NCBI RefSeq assembly: GCF_001610895.1
Contig: NZ_CP011273.1
Coordinates: 124,001 to 188,000, forward strand
Direction of reading: 5' to 3'
Length of the DNA stretch: 64,000 nt
Source of the DNA: Planctomyces sp. SH-PL62
Lineage (GTDB): Bacteria > Planctomycetota > Planctomycetia > Isosphaerales > Isosphaeraceae
The notes beneath the pieces are model-generated. The model had not been told where the DNA came from, made no database searches, and saw only the letters and a program-made list of their open reading frames with translations. Position numbers and translations under genes: made by a program. Shown here piece after piece: positions 26,519 to 35,798 of this stretch. The first letter of the stretch is position 1, and every line of letters starts with the position of its first letter.

Positions 26519-27973
26519 ATGAGGCGGCACATGCGGATTCTCACGGCGGGCGTCCTGGCGGCGATCCTCGGCTTCGGGGCCGATCCGGCGCTCGCGGCGG
26601 ACCGGAAGCCGAACGTGGTGTTCATCCTGGCGGACGACCTGGGGTATTCCGACGTCGCCTGTTACGGCGGCAAGTTCTACCGGACCCCGAACATCGACCG
26701 TATGGCGACGGAGGGGATCCGGCTCACGGACGGCTACTCGTGCGGGCCGAACTGCCAACCGACCCGCGCGGCCCTGATCAGCGGCCAGTACGGGCCCCGC
26801 ACGGGGGTCTACACCGTCGGGTCGATCGACCGCTTCGCCTGGCGCACCCGGCCGCTCCGGCCGGTGGACAACGTCGCCAAGCTGCCGCTGGAGACCTTCA
26901 CGCTCGCCCAGGCGATCCAGGAGGCGGGCTACGCGACGGCCCTGTTCGGCAAATGGCATCTCGGCCAGGACGCCGATCACCATCCCTCGAAGCGCGGGTT
27001 CGACGAGGCGATCGTCTCGATGGGCCGGCACTTCGACTTCAAGACGATTCCCCCGGTCGACTACCCGGCCGGCACGTACCTCGCGGACTTCCTCACCGAC
27101 AAGGCCGTCGATTTCATCACCCGCCACAAGGACGAGCCGTTCTTCCTGGCGCTGCACCATTTCGGGGTCCACTCGCCGTACCAGGCCAAGCCGGAGATCG
27201 TGGCGCGGTTCGTGGGGACGAGGCCCGAAGGGGGCCATGACGATCCGACTTACGCGGCGATGATCGCCAGCGTCGACGAGAGCGTCGGCCGGGTCTTGAA
27301 GACGATCGACGACCTGGGCCTGGGCGACGACACGCTGGTCATCTTCACGAGCGACAACGGCGGCGTCGGCGGCTACTCGCGCGAGGGGATCCGGGTCGGC
27401 CATGAGGCCACCGACAACGCCCCGCTGCGGGGGGGCAAGGGGATGCTCTACGAGGGGGGCGTCCGCGTCCCCTACATCTTCCGGTGGCCCGGAAGGATCC
27501 CGGCGGGGGCGACCAGCGACCGGCCCGTCAACAGCGTCGACCTGTACCCGACCCTGATGGAAGTCACCGGCGGCCGGGCGAAGTCGACGCTCGACGGCAC
27601 CGGCTACCTGCGGCTGCTCACCACCGGCGGCGCGGACCGCCCCGGGCGCGACGCGCTCTACTGGCACTTCCCCGGCTACCTCGGCGCGGCGCGGGGCGAC
27701 TGGCGGACCACCCCCGCCGGCGCGATCCGCGACGGGGACTGGAAGCTCCTCGAATTCTTCGAGACCGGCAAGGTCGAACTCTACAACCTCCGCGACGATC
27801 CGGGCGAGACCCGCGACCTCGCCGCCGCCGACCCCGATCGCGCCGGGGCGATGCACGCCAGGCTCGTCGACTGGCGGAAGCACGTCAAGGCCCCCATGCC
27901 CACCCCCCACACGCCCGAGCCCGAGGCCGCCAGGACCAAGAAGCAGCGGAAGCAGGCCGACGAGGACGAGTGA
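26519..27973 (+). CDS. Exported sulfatase
   Basis: The 484-residue protein begins with a signal peptide (MRILTAGVLAAILGFGADPALAA; ATG 26531 is an equally good start). KPNVVFILADDLGYSD carries the calcium-binding Asp pair, and CQPTRAALISGQYGPRTG (about 81-98) holds the C-x-P-x-R motif in which Cys is converted to formylglycine. GKWHLG, HHFGVHSPYQ and FTSDNGG further support family S1. The C-terminal tail (about 465-484) is Lys/Arg/Glu-rich. Sulfatases of this type remove sulfate esters from polysaccharides or glycosaminoglycan-like polymers, a hallmark of planctomycetes. The maturation enzyme gene is not in this window. The gene is followed by a large hairpin shared with the converging DUF1559 gene. 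Confidence 0.9.
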   Translation: MRRHMRILTAGVLAAILGFGADPALAADRKPNVVFILADDLGYSDVACYGGKFYRTPNIDRMATEGIRLTDGYSCGPNCQPTRAALISGQYGPRTGVYTVGSIDRFAWRTRPLRPVDNVAKLPLETFTLAQAIQEAGYATALFGKWHLGQDADHHPSKRGFDEAIVSMGRHFDFKTIPPVDYPAGTYLADFLTDKAVDFITRHKDEPFFLALHHFGVHSPYQAKPEIVARFVGTRPEGGHDDPTYAAMIASVDESVGRVLKTIDDLGLGDDTLVIFTSDNGGVGGYSREGIRVGHEATDNAPLRGGKGMLYEGGVRVPYIFRWPGRIPAGATSDRPVNSVDLYPTLMEVTGGRAKSTLDGTGYLRLLTTGGADRPGRDALYWHFPGYLGAARGDWRTTPAGAIRDGDWKLLEFFETGKVELYNLRDDPGETRDLAAADPDRAGAMHARLVDWRKHVKAPMPTPHTPEPEAARTKKQRKQADEDE

Positions 27974-27992
27974 GACGCGGGAACGAAACGAC

Positions 27993-28030
27993 GCCGGCCC
28001 GGCTCGCGCGAGAGGCGCGGCCGGGCCGGC
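27993..28030. terminator. Bidirectional hairpin between converging genes
   Basis: An 11-bp perfect stem (GCCGGCCCGGC / GCCGGGCCGGC) with a 16-nt loop lies between the stop codons of the sulfatase gene (+) and the DUF1559 gene (-). There is no T-run on either side. Confidence 0.5.
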
Positions 28031-28066
28031 GAGGGGAAGGTCGACGTTCGGTTCAGGGCGAGCCGA

Positions 28067-29113
28067 TCAATAGGCGTCGGAGCTGACGACCTCGCCGCCC
28101 TGGGTGGAGGCGATGGCCTGGTAGGTCGGCGGGCTGACGGAGTTCTTGATGAACTTGACGCTGCCGTCGCAGAAGCCGACGTTGACGCCGCCGGAGTGGT
28201 TGCTGCGGGCGGCGATGATGACCAGGCCGTCGGGGCCGCCGATGCAGGGCGGGTTCTTGGCGGCCGGGTAGTTGCAGTAGCCGGAGCTCTGCATCCAGTC
28301 GGGCTTCGTGCTGTTGGGGGTCAGGAAGCCGGAGAAGTTGGCGGCGTAGGCCCAGTGCGAGAAGCCGCGGAGGTCCCAGCTCGCGGTGGAGACGCCGACG
28401 AGGACCTCGGAGGTCATCATGGTGTTGCTCAGGCCGTCGGAGATCGACGCGATCCGGATCGTGCCGTTGCGGGCGCCCTGGCCGCCACCCGCCGCGATGT
28501 CCGGGAAGGGGGAGCCGACGTCGCCGAACGGGGCGCCGCGGAACTCGTAACGGATGCCGTTGTCGATGAAGAACGGCTGGAGCGTCCCCCCCTGCATGCT
28601 CCCCTGCTGCATGGTGATGTTGCCGAAATTCACGACGTAGTTCTGCGACGTCACCTTCATGCCCATCGCCTCGATGCCGACGGTCTGGGTGTTGTTGCCG
28701 TCGCTGGGGCACATGTAGGCGTTGACGCGGGTCGACGTGACGGTGATGTTCGCGACGCCCGCGTACCGGAACAGACTCTCCGAGCCGATGCTGGCCGAGA
28801 GGCTCGCGTCATTGTTCCCCGAGGCGTTCCACGCGTTGAACAGCGCCTGCTGCTCGACGAACGGCAGGATGGGGATCAGCCAGGACCCCCAGCAGCAGCC
28901 CCGCATCCCCTGGGGGAATGCGCCGTTGGAGCTTTCGTAATTGTGCATCCCCAGGCCGATCTGCTTGAGGTTGTTCACGCATTGCGCCCGACGGGCCGCC
29001 TCGCGCGCCGATTGGACGGCGGGGAGCAGCAAGGCGATGAGGACGGCGATGATGGCGATGACCACCAGCAGTTCGATCAGGGTGAACCCTGATTTGCGAC
29101 GCGATCCCATCAT
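28067..29113 (-). CDS. DUF1559 type II/IV pseudopilin-like protein
   Basis: The 348-residue product starts [20 protein letters not shown] with the prepilin segment and one N-terminal membrane helix; AAAGGG precedes the start. [25 protein letters not shown] and the C-terminal [22 protein letters not shown] (H-x9-DG) define DUF1559; it ends SSDAY like the copy at 5433-6554, its closest relative here. It lies 105 bp downstream of a lipoprotein gene on the same strand and forms the third such module of the window. Confidence 0.9.
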   Translation of the reverse strand: MMGSRRKSGFTLIELLVVIAIIAVLIALLLPAVQSAREAARRAQCVNNLKQIGLGMHNYESSNGAFPQGMRGCCWGSWLIPILPFVEQQALFNAWNASGNNDASLSASIGSESLFRYAGVANITVTSTRVNAYMCPSDGNNTQTVGIEAMGMKVTSQNYVVNFGNITMQQGSMQGGTLQPFFIDNGIRYEFRGAPFGDVGSPFPDIAAGGGQGARNGTIRIASISDGLSNTMMTSEVLVGVSTASWDLRGFSHWAYAANFSGFLTPNSTKPDWMQSSGYCNYPAAKNPPCIGGPDGLVIIAARSNHSGGVNVGFCDGSVKFIKNSVSPPTYQAIASTQGGEVVSSDAY

Positions 29114-29218
29114 GATGAAAGGTCCCTTTATCTAGCGACGTCGATCTGAAAACGGAGGGTCGAATGACGAGGATGGAGACGCCGCGCCCGCCCGACGAGG
29201 CGGCCCGCGGCGGCCCGC

Positions 29219-29650
29219 TCACTTCGTGGTGAGGGCGAAATTGGCCTCGGTAGACCCACCCGAGCCGACATCGGCCGTCAGGGTGGATTCGGCGTTGTAC
29301 TGCTTGGGGATCGGGTCCGGCGCGGGCTTCCTGGGGGGCATCCCGGGCGCGGCCTTCTCCTGGGGCGCGTCGCCCCCGGCGGATCGGATCGACACCTTGT
29401 ACTTGCCCGGGGTCGGTCCCTGGGCCCGGTCGATCGAGTAGGCCCCGTCGATGATCGTCCCCCCCGATCCCACGGCACCGGCCTGGCCTTCGGCCGGGTC
29501 CAGCGTGATCACCCCCTTGGTGAGCGGGACTCCGTCCAGCGTGACCTTGCCGTAGACCGTCTTGCGGTCCAGGCCGTCGGACGAGCCATCTCCGCAACCG
29601 GCCGCGAACAGGACCGAAGCGGCGGCCGACCACGCGAACATCCGCGACAT
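29219..29650 (-). CDS. Carboxypeptidase-regulatory-like lipoprotein
   Basis: The 143-residue product starts at ATG 29650 with a lipoprotein signal MSRMFAWSAAASVLFAAGCG; lipidation is expected at the Cys of AAGC. A longer frame reaching 29896 lacks a signal. The mature part contains RKTVYGKVTLDGVPLTKGVI, GAYSIDRAQGPTPGKYKVSI and a C-terminal TEANFALTTK, matching the beta-sandwich pattern of the lipoprotein at 9199-9744. It is the first gene of a pair with the DUF1559 gene. Function is unknown; a role next to the pseudopilin in the envelope is inferred from this repeated arrangement. Confidence 0.75.
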   Translation of the reverse strand: MSRMFAWSAAASVLFAAGCGDGSSDGLDRKTVYGKVTLDGVPLTKGVITLDPAEGQAGAVGSGGTIIDGAYSIDRAQGPTPGKYKVSIRSAGGDAPQEKAAPGMPPRKPAPDPIPKQYNAESTLTADVGSGGSTEANFALTTK

Positions 29651-30155
29651 GAACGCTCTCGCTCGAATGACACACCTCCTGCCGCGCGGGGCCGCCGGCG
29701 CGGCCGCGCAGCGGGCGCGCGGCAACACGGCGACGGACCCAAGGGGCCCCTCGTGAACTTGCATGCTCGATCGCAAGCGGAATGCGACCGTCCCGCCGAG
29801 TGCCGGGACGGGAGTCGGAGGACCGGCCGCGAAGGCCGCCGGTCCGTCCAAGGAAACGGAGAGATCCTCGTGTAGATACCGCTTCGTCGATGCCATGTCA
29901 AAGACATTCTTCGGCGTGGAATCAGATTCCCTTGATAACCGAATTCCTTCATGATTCGGTGCGGTCGGCGGCTGCGGACGAATGAATTCGTCGCCGCTCG
30001 CCGCAAGTCCAGGCCCGGTCAGGGACGGGGCGTCATCCCGCTCGGGGGGCGTGGGGGGCCGCGGAGCCCGGCTTGGACGCCGTCGGGCGATCCTGGTAGA
30101 TTAACTGGGCGCGGTCGCGCGCGAGCGACGCACGACCGAGGTCGAGGAGGAATCG
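29651..30155. other. Divergent intergenic region of about 500 bp
   Basis: It lies between the minus-strand lipoprotein gene and the plus-strand trpS. An AT-richer part near 29880-29990 probably carries a promoter for the lipoprotein unit. No repeat or RNA gene was recognised. Confidence 0.4.
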
Positions 30156-31127
30156 ATGAGGATCTTGTCGGGGATTCAGCCTTCGGGCCCGCTGCACATC
30201 GGCAATTACCTGGGCGCCATCCAGCAGTACATCACGCTCCAGGACGCGAACGACGCCTATTACTTCGTCGCGGACTATCACGCCCTCACGAGCGTGCGCG
30301 ACCCGGCGACGCTGCGCAAGTACGTGTTCGACGTGCTGCTGGACCTGCTGGCCCTGGGGCTCGACCCGGAGAAGGCGACCCTGTTCGTCCAGTCGGACGT
30401 CCCCGAGACGGTCGAGCTGTCGTGGCTGTTGACCTCGGTCACGCCGATGGGATGGCTGGAGAAGTGCGTCAGCTACAAGGACAAGGTGCAGCAGGGCCTG
30501 CCGGCCGAGCACGGCCTCTTCGCCTACCCGGTCCTCCAGGCGGCCGACATCCTCCTGTACGACGCCGACCTCGTCCCGGTAGGGCAGGACCAGAAGCAGC
30601 ACCTGGAGATCACCCGCGACGTCGCCGAGCGGTTCAACAACGTGTACGGCGGCAAGAAGGGGGTGTTTCGGCTCCCCAAACCCTACATCCTGGACAACGT
30701 GGCCGTGATCCCGGGGCTCGACGGCCGGAAGATGTCCAAGAGCTACAACAACACGATCGAGATTTTCGAGGAGCCCGGCGCGATCCGGAAGAAGGTCAAG
30801 AAGTTCGTGACCGACAGCACCCCCGTCGAGGCCCCCAAGGACCCCGACACCTGCCCGCTGTTCGGCCTCTTCAAGCTCTTCGCCACCGCCGAGGATCGCG
30901 ACGAGGTCGAGCGCCGGTATCGCGAGGGGGGCGTCGGCTACGGCGAGGTCAAGACGCGGCTGGGCGAGGCGATCATCGGCCACTTCGCCGAGGCGCGCGA
31001 GCGTCGGGCCGACTGGCTCGCCCACCCCGAGCGGGTGGCCGAGGTCCGCGCCGCCGGCGCGACGAAGGCCCGAGCCACGGCGCGACAGATCCTCGAACGG
31101 GCCCGAGCGGCCTGCGGCCTGGGCTGA
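30156..31127 (+). CDS. trpS: Tryptophan-tRNA ligase
   Basis: The 323-residue class I aminoacyl-tRNA synthetase charges tRNA-Trp using ATP. The HIGH-like motif is in SGIQPSGPLHIGNYLGA at the N-terminus, the KMSKS loop is in GLDGRKMSKSYNN (about 188-200), and VPVGQDQKQHLEITRDVAERFN is the family's conserved block. Length is close to bacterial TrpS (about 330). GAGGAGG precedes the start. The gene is followed after 46 bp by a small membrane-protein gene. Confidence 0.95.
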   Translation: MRILSGIQPSGPLHIGNYLGAIQQYITLQDANDAYYFVADYHALTSVRDPATLRKYVFDVLLDLLALGLDPEKATLFVQSDVPETVELSWLLTSVTPMGWLEKCVSYKDKVQQGLPAEHGLFAYPVLQAADILLYDADLVPVGQDQKQHLEITRDVAERFNNVYGGKKGVFRLPKPYILDNVAVIPGLDGRKMSKSYNNTIEIFEEPGAIRKKVKKFVTDSTPVEAPKDPDTCPLFGLFKLFATAEDRDEVERRYREGGVGYGEVKTRLGEAIIGHFAEARERRADWLAHPERVAEVRAAGATKARATARQILERARAACGLG

Positions 31128-31173
31128 TCGGCCCCGATCCGATCTCCCCTGCTCTCTCTCAAGGAGTCATGGA

Positions 31174-31431
31174 ATGGGCCTGCTCTTCTCGCTGATCTGG
31201 TTCCTGCTCATCGGCCTGGCCGCCGGCTGGCTCGCCGGCCAGCTCACCAAGGGGCGCGACTTCGGCGCCGTCAACAACATGATCGTCGGCGGCCTCGGCG
31301 CGATCCTCGGCGGCTTCCTCTTTCGGATCATCGGCCTGGGCCCCACCAACCTGATCGGCAGCCTGATCTCCGCCACCGTCGGCGCGGTCCTGGTCCTCTA
31401 CCTGCTCGGCCGCTACGGCCGCAAGTTCTGA
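31174..31431 (+). CDS. GlsB/YeaQ/YmgE-family small membrane protein
   Basis: The 85-residue protein has three hydrophobic segments with the family pattern GLAAGWLAGQLTKG, NMIVGGLGAILGGFLF and LIGSLISATVGAVLVLYLLG (transglycosylase-associated protein family). AAGGAG at 31161-31166 sets the start at 31174. Members are linked to stress responses in other bacteria, but the molecular function is not established. It may be cotranscribed with trpS. Confidence 0.85.
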   Translation: MGLLFSLIWFLLIGLAAGWLAGQLTKGRDFGAVNNMIVGGLGAILGGFLFRIIGLGPTNLIGSLISATVGAVLVLYLLGRYGRKF

Positions 31432-31487
31432 GGCGGCGGGCGGGGGGAGCGACTCGTCGCAACCCCCGCCTCGCGTCGTCGCCTGGG

Positions 31488-32870
31488 TCAGATCTCCCAG
31501 CCCTTGCGGTAGGTCCCCTTGAGGAGCCCGTCGGCCTCGGGGTTGTTGGTGATCCGGCCGGCCTCGCCGTCGTAGTCGATCGCCTGGCCGGTCTTCATGG
31601 CGACGTTGCCCAGGAGGATCGCCTCGGTCTGGACGGCCGCGAAATCGAAGTTCGAGAAGGGGGCCTCGGGCTTGCCGGCGCGGATGGCCTGGAACCATTC
31701 GAGCTTGTGGGCGTCGTCGAAATCGGACCCCAGCTTCTCGATCCGGGGGAGGGTCGGCTCGGGGGCCCGGAAGTCCTTGAAGCGGTCCGCGGGCCAGAGG
31801 TGACGTCCGACCGACTCGCCTCGGGCGGAGCCCATCGTCCCCGCCGAGCCGATGCAGAGCCAGCCGTTGGACTCGGGCTGGAAGCCTTCGGGGAACAGCT
31901 CGGCGGGGGGCATGTTGACCTTCCCGTCTTTCGCCCCTTCGTACCAGGTGAGCTTCACCGGCGGCAGCTTGCCGCGCGCGGGGAACTCATAGACGACCGT
32001 CGCCCAGGCGGGGAACGTCTCGGGGTTGATCTCGCCGCTCTGGGCCGAGACGCGGGTGGGCAGGCCGAGATTCAGGCCGTGGAACGGGACGTTGGTGTTG
32101 TGGCAGGCCATGTCCCCCAGGACGCCGGTCCCGAAGTCCCACCAGCCCCGCCAGAGCATCGGCGTATACACCGGCGCGAACGGGCGTTCGGGGGCTCCGG
32201 CGAGGAACAGGTCCCAGTGGAGATGGTCGGGGACCTCGAACGTCCCCTCCGGCCTCGCGGTGATCGCGGGGGCCTGCTTCCAGTACTCGCGGGGGCGGTC
32301 GGTCCAGACGTGAACCTCGACCACGTCGCCGAGCACGCCCGCCTGAAGGATCTCGACGCTGGCGCGGAGGCCGTCGGTGGCCGATCCCTGGTTCCCCATC
32401 TGGGTGCAGACGCCGTGCTTGCGGGCGGTCTCGCGCATCAGGCGGGCCTCCCACACGGTGTGCGTCAGCGGCTTCTGGCAGTAAACGTGCTTGCCCAGCC
32501 GCATCGCGGCGACCGACGCCGCCGCGTGCGCGTGGTCGGCCGTCGAGACGGTCACGGCGTCGATCTTGTCGCCCATCTGGGCGAACAGCTCGCGGAAGTC
32601 GTGGAACCCCCGGGCGTCCTTGTAGTGATCGAGCTTCGCCTTGAGCGGGCGGTCGTCGACGTCGCAGAGGGCGACGATCCGGCCGTGGTTGCCCGCGTGG
32701 TCGGTGTCGCTGCTCCCCTTGCCGCCGACGCCGATGCAGGCCACCTGGATCACGTCGTTCGGCCCGACCCCCGCCGCCCGGCCGTTCCTCCCCTGGCAGA
32801 AGATCCCGAACCCCGCGAGCGAGGCCCCGTACAGGAACGCGCGACGATCCATCTCCGGCTTCAGCGACAT
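31488..32870 (-). CDS. Tat-exported Gfo/Idh/MocA-family oxidoreductase
   Basis: The 460-residue protein starts at ATG 32870 with a twin-arginine leader MDRRAFLYGASLAGFGIF. An NAD(P)-binding Rossmann domain follows (VIQVACIGVGGKGSSDT, VALCDVD), then AVTVSTADHAHAAASVAAM and the GKHVYCQKPLTHTVWEARLM motif with the catalytic-type Lys-Pro. The C-terminal half is the alpha/beta dimerisation domain. These enzymes usually act on sugars or inositols. Export with a cofactor is typical of planctomycete members; whether NAD is retained in the periplasm is not known. The longer frame upstream of 32870 is not coding-like. Confidence 0.88.
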   Translation of the reverse strand: MSLKPEMDRRAFLYGASLAGFGIFCQGRNGRAAGVGPNDVIQVACIGVGGKGSSDTDHAGNHGRIVALCDVDDRPLKAKLDHYKDARGFHDFRELFAQMGDKIDAVTVSTADHAHAAASVAAMRLGKHVYCQKPLTHTVWEARLMRETARKHGVCTQMGNQGSATDGLRASVEILQAGVLGDVVEVHVWTDRPREYWKQAPAITARPEGTFEVPDHLHWDLFLAGAPERPFAPVYTPMLWRGWWDFGTGVLGDMACHNTNVPFHGLNLGLPTRVSAQSGEINPETFPAWATVVYEFPARGKLPPVKLTWYEGAKDGKVNMPPAELFPEGFQPESNGWLCIGSAGTMGSARGESVGRHLWPADRFKDFRAPEPTLPRIEKLGSDFDDAHKLEWFQAIRAGKPEAPFSNFDFAAVQTEAILLGNVAMKTGQAIDYDGEAGRITNNPEADGLLKGTYRKGWEI

Positions 32871-33145
32871 CGGCAGGGTCCTCGGGAGGGAGTGTTCGGG
32901 CGGGGACGACCGATCCGTCGCGACACGGAGGGATCGGCGTCGAGCCCACCATAGCGCGCGACGAGCCGGATGCCAAGGTTTTTTCGCGGGGCGAGCGAGC
33001 CGGCCCGGGTCGCCGGGCGGGAGCCGGGGATGGATGAGGAGGGGCGAGGCGACCGGGGGCCGCCGAGACGGCAGGCGTGACCTAAGATTCGGTTGAGGGG
33101 GGTTCGTCACCGCCCAGAGATCCAGCCGGGAAGGACAGAGCGGAC

Positions 33146-34132
33146 ATGAGCAGACGACTCGCCGCCTCGCCGCGGAGGGACGGTCCGGAGCGGGCGGGCG
33201 CCACGAACTACTTTCAGCGGGTCGTCGATGCTCTGCTGACCCACATCGCCGTTCTCCGGCCCGACGGCGAGATCGTCGCGGTGAACGCCGCGTGGAGCGA
33301 GTTCGCGGCCCGGAACGGGCTGGCCCCGAGTCGCTGCGGGCCGGGGATGAACTACCTTCGCGTCTGCGAAGGAGCTTCCGACGCCGGTTGCGAGGAGGCC
33401 CGCCTCGTCGCCCGGGGCCTCCGCGACGTCGCGCGGGGCCGCGTGCCGGACTTCCAGCTCGAGTACCCCTGCCACTCCCCGACCCAGCCCCGCTGGTTCC
33501 TCGTCCGCGCGACGCGGTTCGTCATCGATTCGCAGGTCTCCCTCGTGGTCATGCACGACGACGTCACCGAGCGGAAGCTCGCCGAGCTGGAGCTGCGGAA
33601 GGCGAATCACGCGCTCGAGGCGCAGGTCGTCACCGACGGCCTCACAGGCGCGAGCAACCGGCGCCTTTTCGACCAGGTGCTGAGCCTGGAGTGGAGTCGC
33701 CACGTCCGCACCGGGGCGCCGCTCTCGATGCTCCTGCTCGACGTGGACCATTTCAAGCGATACAACGACCTCCACGGCCACCTCGCCGGCGACGACTGCC
33801 TGCGCGAGGTCGCCCGGACGCTCCTGGGGTCGATCCGACGGCCCGGGGACGTCGCGGCCCGCTACGGCGGCGAGGAGTTCGCCGCGATCCTCCCCCGGAC
33901 CGACCGCGCCGGGGCCCTCGCCGTGGCCGCGATCGCGATGGAACGGCTGCGGCTCCGGGGGCTGCGGCACGCCGCGCCGGGGGCCGGCCCGCTTGTCACG
34001 ATGAGCGTCGGTTGCGCCACGATCGTCCCGACCAGGAACGTCCTCCCCAGCGAACTCGTCTCTCGGGCCGACCGGGCCCTCTACGCCGCCAAGCAAGCCG
34101 GGCGCGACCGGATCGTCGCCTTCGACGGGTGA
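33146..34132 (+). CDS. PAS-GGDEF diguanylate cyclase
   Basis: The 328-residue protein contains an N-terminal PAS-like domain (about 15-150, VVDALLTHIAVLRPDGEIVAVNAAW) and a C-terminal GGDEF domain (about 160-325). The start of the GGDEF domain is TDGLTGASNRRLFDQ, with LLLDVDHFKRYNDLHGHLAGDDCL and the active-site signature as RYGGEEF near residue 240. All features of an active cyclase that makes cyclic di-GMP from GTP are present. No transmembrane segment is seen, so it is a cytoplasmic sensor. GGAAGGA lies upstream of the ATG. Confidence 0.88.
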   Translation: MSRRLAASPRRDGPERAGATNYFQRVVDALLTHIAVLRPDGEIVAVNAAWSEFAARNGLAPSRCGPGMNYLRVCEGASDAGCEEARLVARGLRDVARGRVPDFQLEYPCHSPTQPRWFLVRATRFVIDSQVSLVVMHDDVTERKLAELELRKANHALEAQVVTDGLTGASNRRLFDQVLSLEWSRHVRTGAPLSMLLLDVDHFKRYNDLHGHLAGDDCLREVARTLLGSIRRPGDVAARYGGEEFAAILPRTDRAGALAVAAIAMERLRLRGLRHAAPGAGPLVTMSVGCATIVPTRNVLPSELVSRADRALYAAKQAGRDRIVAFDG

Positions 34133-34616
34133 CGAGCCCGAGACGCCGTCGCTTTCCGACCCCCTCGGCTCGCCGGTCCCTCCGGCCGGCTCGCGTCCGG
34201 ATCCTCGACGAGGCCGGGGCCCGGCGGTGGCGCCGTCCCTGGCGCCTGGCGATCTCGGCGGCCCGATCGGGAGGCGGCGCCCCCCGGGTGCGAGACCTCC
34301 CGTTTCCTGGAGGCCCGCGATGTCGGCTTGCGGCCGCTTGACGATCTCGATCGTTTCGTCGACGAGGCGATTTCATTCGTGGGCTCCCCGCCTGGTGCCC
34401 CTCGCATCGATCCGAGCCGTCCATGAGAAGGCCGGGCGCCGGATGCAACGCGGCGATCGATCCCCTCGGGAGGCCCTTCCGGAGACGCCGCCCGCCGGCC
34501 GTTCCACAAGCTGAAACCCCGGCGGCTCCCCATCCCTGACCGCTTGACGGCGCCGGGCGGCTGGTCGATCCTGGATCGTCCTCGACGCCACTCGCCATGC
34601 TCCCTGGGGCCGCCGA
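34133..34616. other. Gene-free region of about 480 bp
   Basis: No supported gene, repeat or RNA. Both flanking genes are on the plus strand, so the promoter of the esterase gene is expected near its right end. Confidence 0.4.
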
Positions 34617-35759
34617 ATGAAACGCAACGGTTTGATCATGTTCGCGAACGTCTTGTTGATCCTGGGCTCGTCGATCTCGTCGGCGTCGGGTCCGGACGAG
34701 GCTCCCCCGACGGCTTCGGCGCGGCTGCCGCGCGAGGACCTGCTGGTCCGCCGCACGGCCGACGGCGCGCGGGCCCCGGTTCGATCGGTCGAGGACTGGT
34801 CGGAGCGCCGAGCGGAGATCGTCCGGGGGGTCGAGTCGATCATGGGGCGGCTCCCGGGAGAGGCGAGGCGCTCGCCCCTCGACCCGACGACCGAGGAGAC
34901 CGTCGACTGCGGCCTCTACGTCCGCAAGAAGATCCTCTATCAGTCCGAGCCCGGCTCGCGGGTCCCCGCGTATCTGCTGATCCCCAAGGCGGTCCTCGGA
35001 AATCCCCAGGCGCGGGTCCCGGCGATTCTCTGTCTGCACGGGACCGACAACGTCGTCGGCGCGGGGGTCGTCGTCGGCGTGGGCGACCGTCCCAACCGCC
35101 AGTACGCCCGCGAGCTTGCGGAGCGCGGCTACGTGACGCTGGCGCCGAACTATCCGCTGCTCGCGGAGTATCAGCCGGACCTGGCGAAGCTCGGCTGGGA
35201 GAGCGGCAGCCTGAAAGCCGTCTGGGACAACATCCGGGGGATCGACCTGCTGAGCTCGCTCCCCTACGTCCGTCCCGACGCGATCGGCGTGATCGGCCAC
35301 TCGCTCGGCGGCCACAACGCCGTCTTCACCGCCGTTTTCGACGATCGGATCAAGGCCGTCGTCTCCAGTTGCGGCCTTGATTCGTTCCTGGATTACAAGC
35401 ACGGCGACGAGGCCAACTGGCAGCCGGAGCGGGGCTGGTGCCAGACCCGATACATGAAGCGGCTGGCCGACTATCGCGGCCGACTGGCGGAGATCCCGTT
35501 CGACTTCCACGAGCTGATCGGGGCGCTCGCCCCGCGCCGGACGCTCATCATCGCCCCGTTCGGCGACGCGAACTTCGACTGGCGGAGCGTCGACCGGATC
35601 GCCGCCGCCGCGAGGCCCGTCTTCGACCTCTACGGCGCGGCCGACCACCTGCGCGTCGAGCACCCCGATTCCGCCCACGACTTCCCCGAGGCGATGCGGC
35701 AGGCCGCCTACAAGCTGTTCGACGACGAGTTCGGCCGCCCCGCCGCCGCCAGGCCCTGA
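34617..35759 (+). CDS. Exported alpha/beta hydrolase (esterase-like)
   Basis: The 380-residue protein has an N-terminal signal (LIMFANVLLILGSSISSASG) and an alpha/beta-hydrolase fold of the dienelactone hydrolase / acetyl-xylan-esterase type. VPAILCLHGTDNVVG provides the oxyanion region, VIGHSLGGHNAVF (about 225) the nucleophile, and LYGAADHLRVEHPDSAHDFP the acidic and His residues. It probably deacylates polysaccharides or degradation products outside the cytoplasm. The FAD oxidoreductase gene follows after 39 bp, suggesting an operon. Confidence 0.8.
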   Translation: MKRNGLIMFANVLLILGSSISSASGPDEAPPTASARLPREDLLVRRTADGARAPVRSVEDWSERRAEIVRGVESIMGRLPGEARRSPLDPTTEETVDCGLYVRKKILYQSEPGSRVPAYLLIPKAVLGNPQARVPAILCLHGTDNVVGAGVVVGVGDRPNRQYARELAERGYVTLAPNYPLLAEYQPDLAKLGWESGSLKAVWDNIRGIDLLSSLPYVRPDAIGVIGHSLGGHNAVFTAVFDDRIKAVVSSCGLDSFLDYKHGDEANWQPERGWCQTRYMKRLADYRGRLAEIPFDFHELIGALAPRRTLIIAPFGDANFDWRSVDRIAAAARPVFDLYGAADHLRVEHPDSAHDFPEAMRQAAYKLFDDEFGRPAAARP

Positions 35760-35798
35760 CACTCCCGATCCCCACGCGAATCCGAGGAAAGTGCTGAT

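Noticed and set aside
29875-29895. Second possible sigma-54 site on the minus strand (TGGCATCGACGAAGC)
   Set aside because: Spacing is right but the -12 part has AA instead of TT and no W after GC, there are no upstream repeats, and the leader would be over 200 nt.
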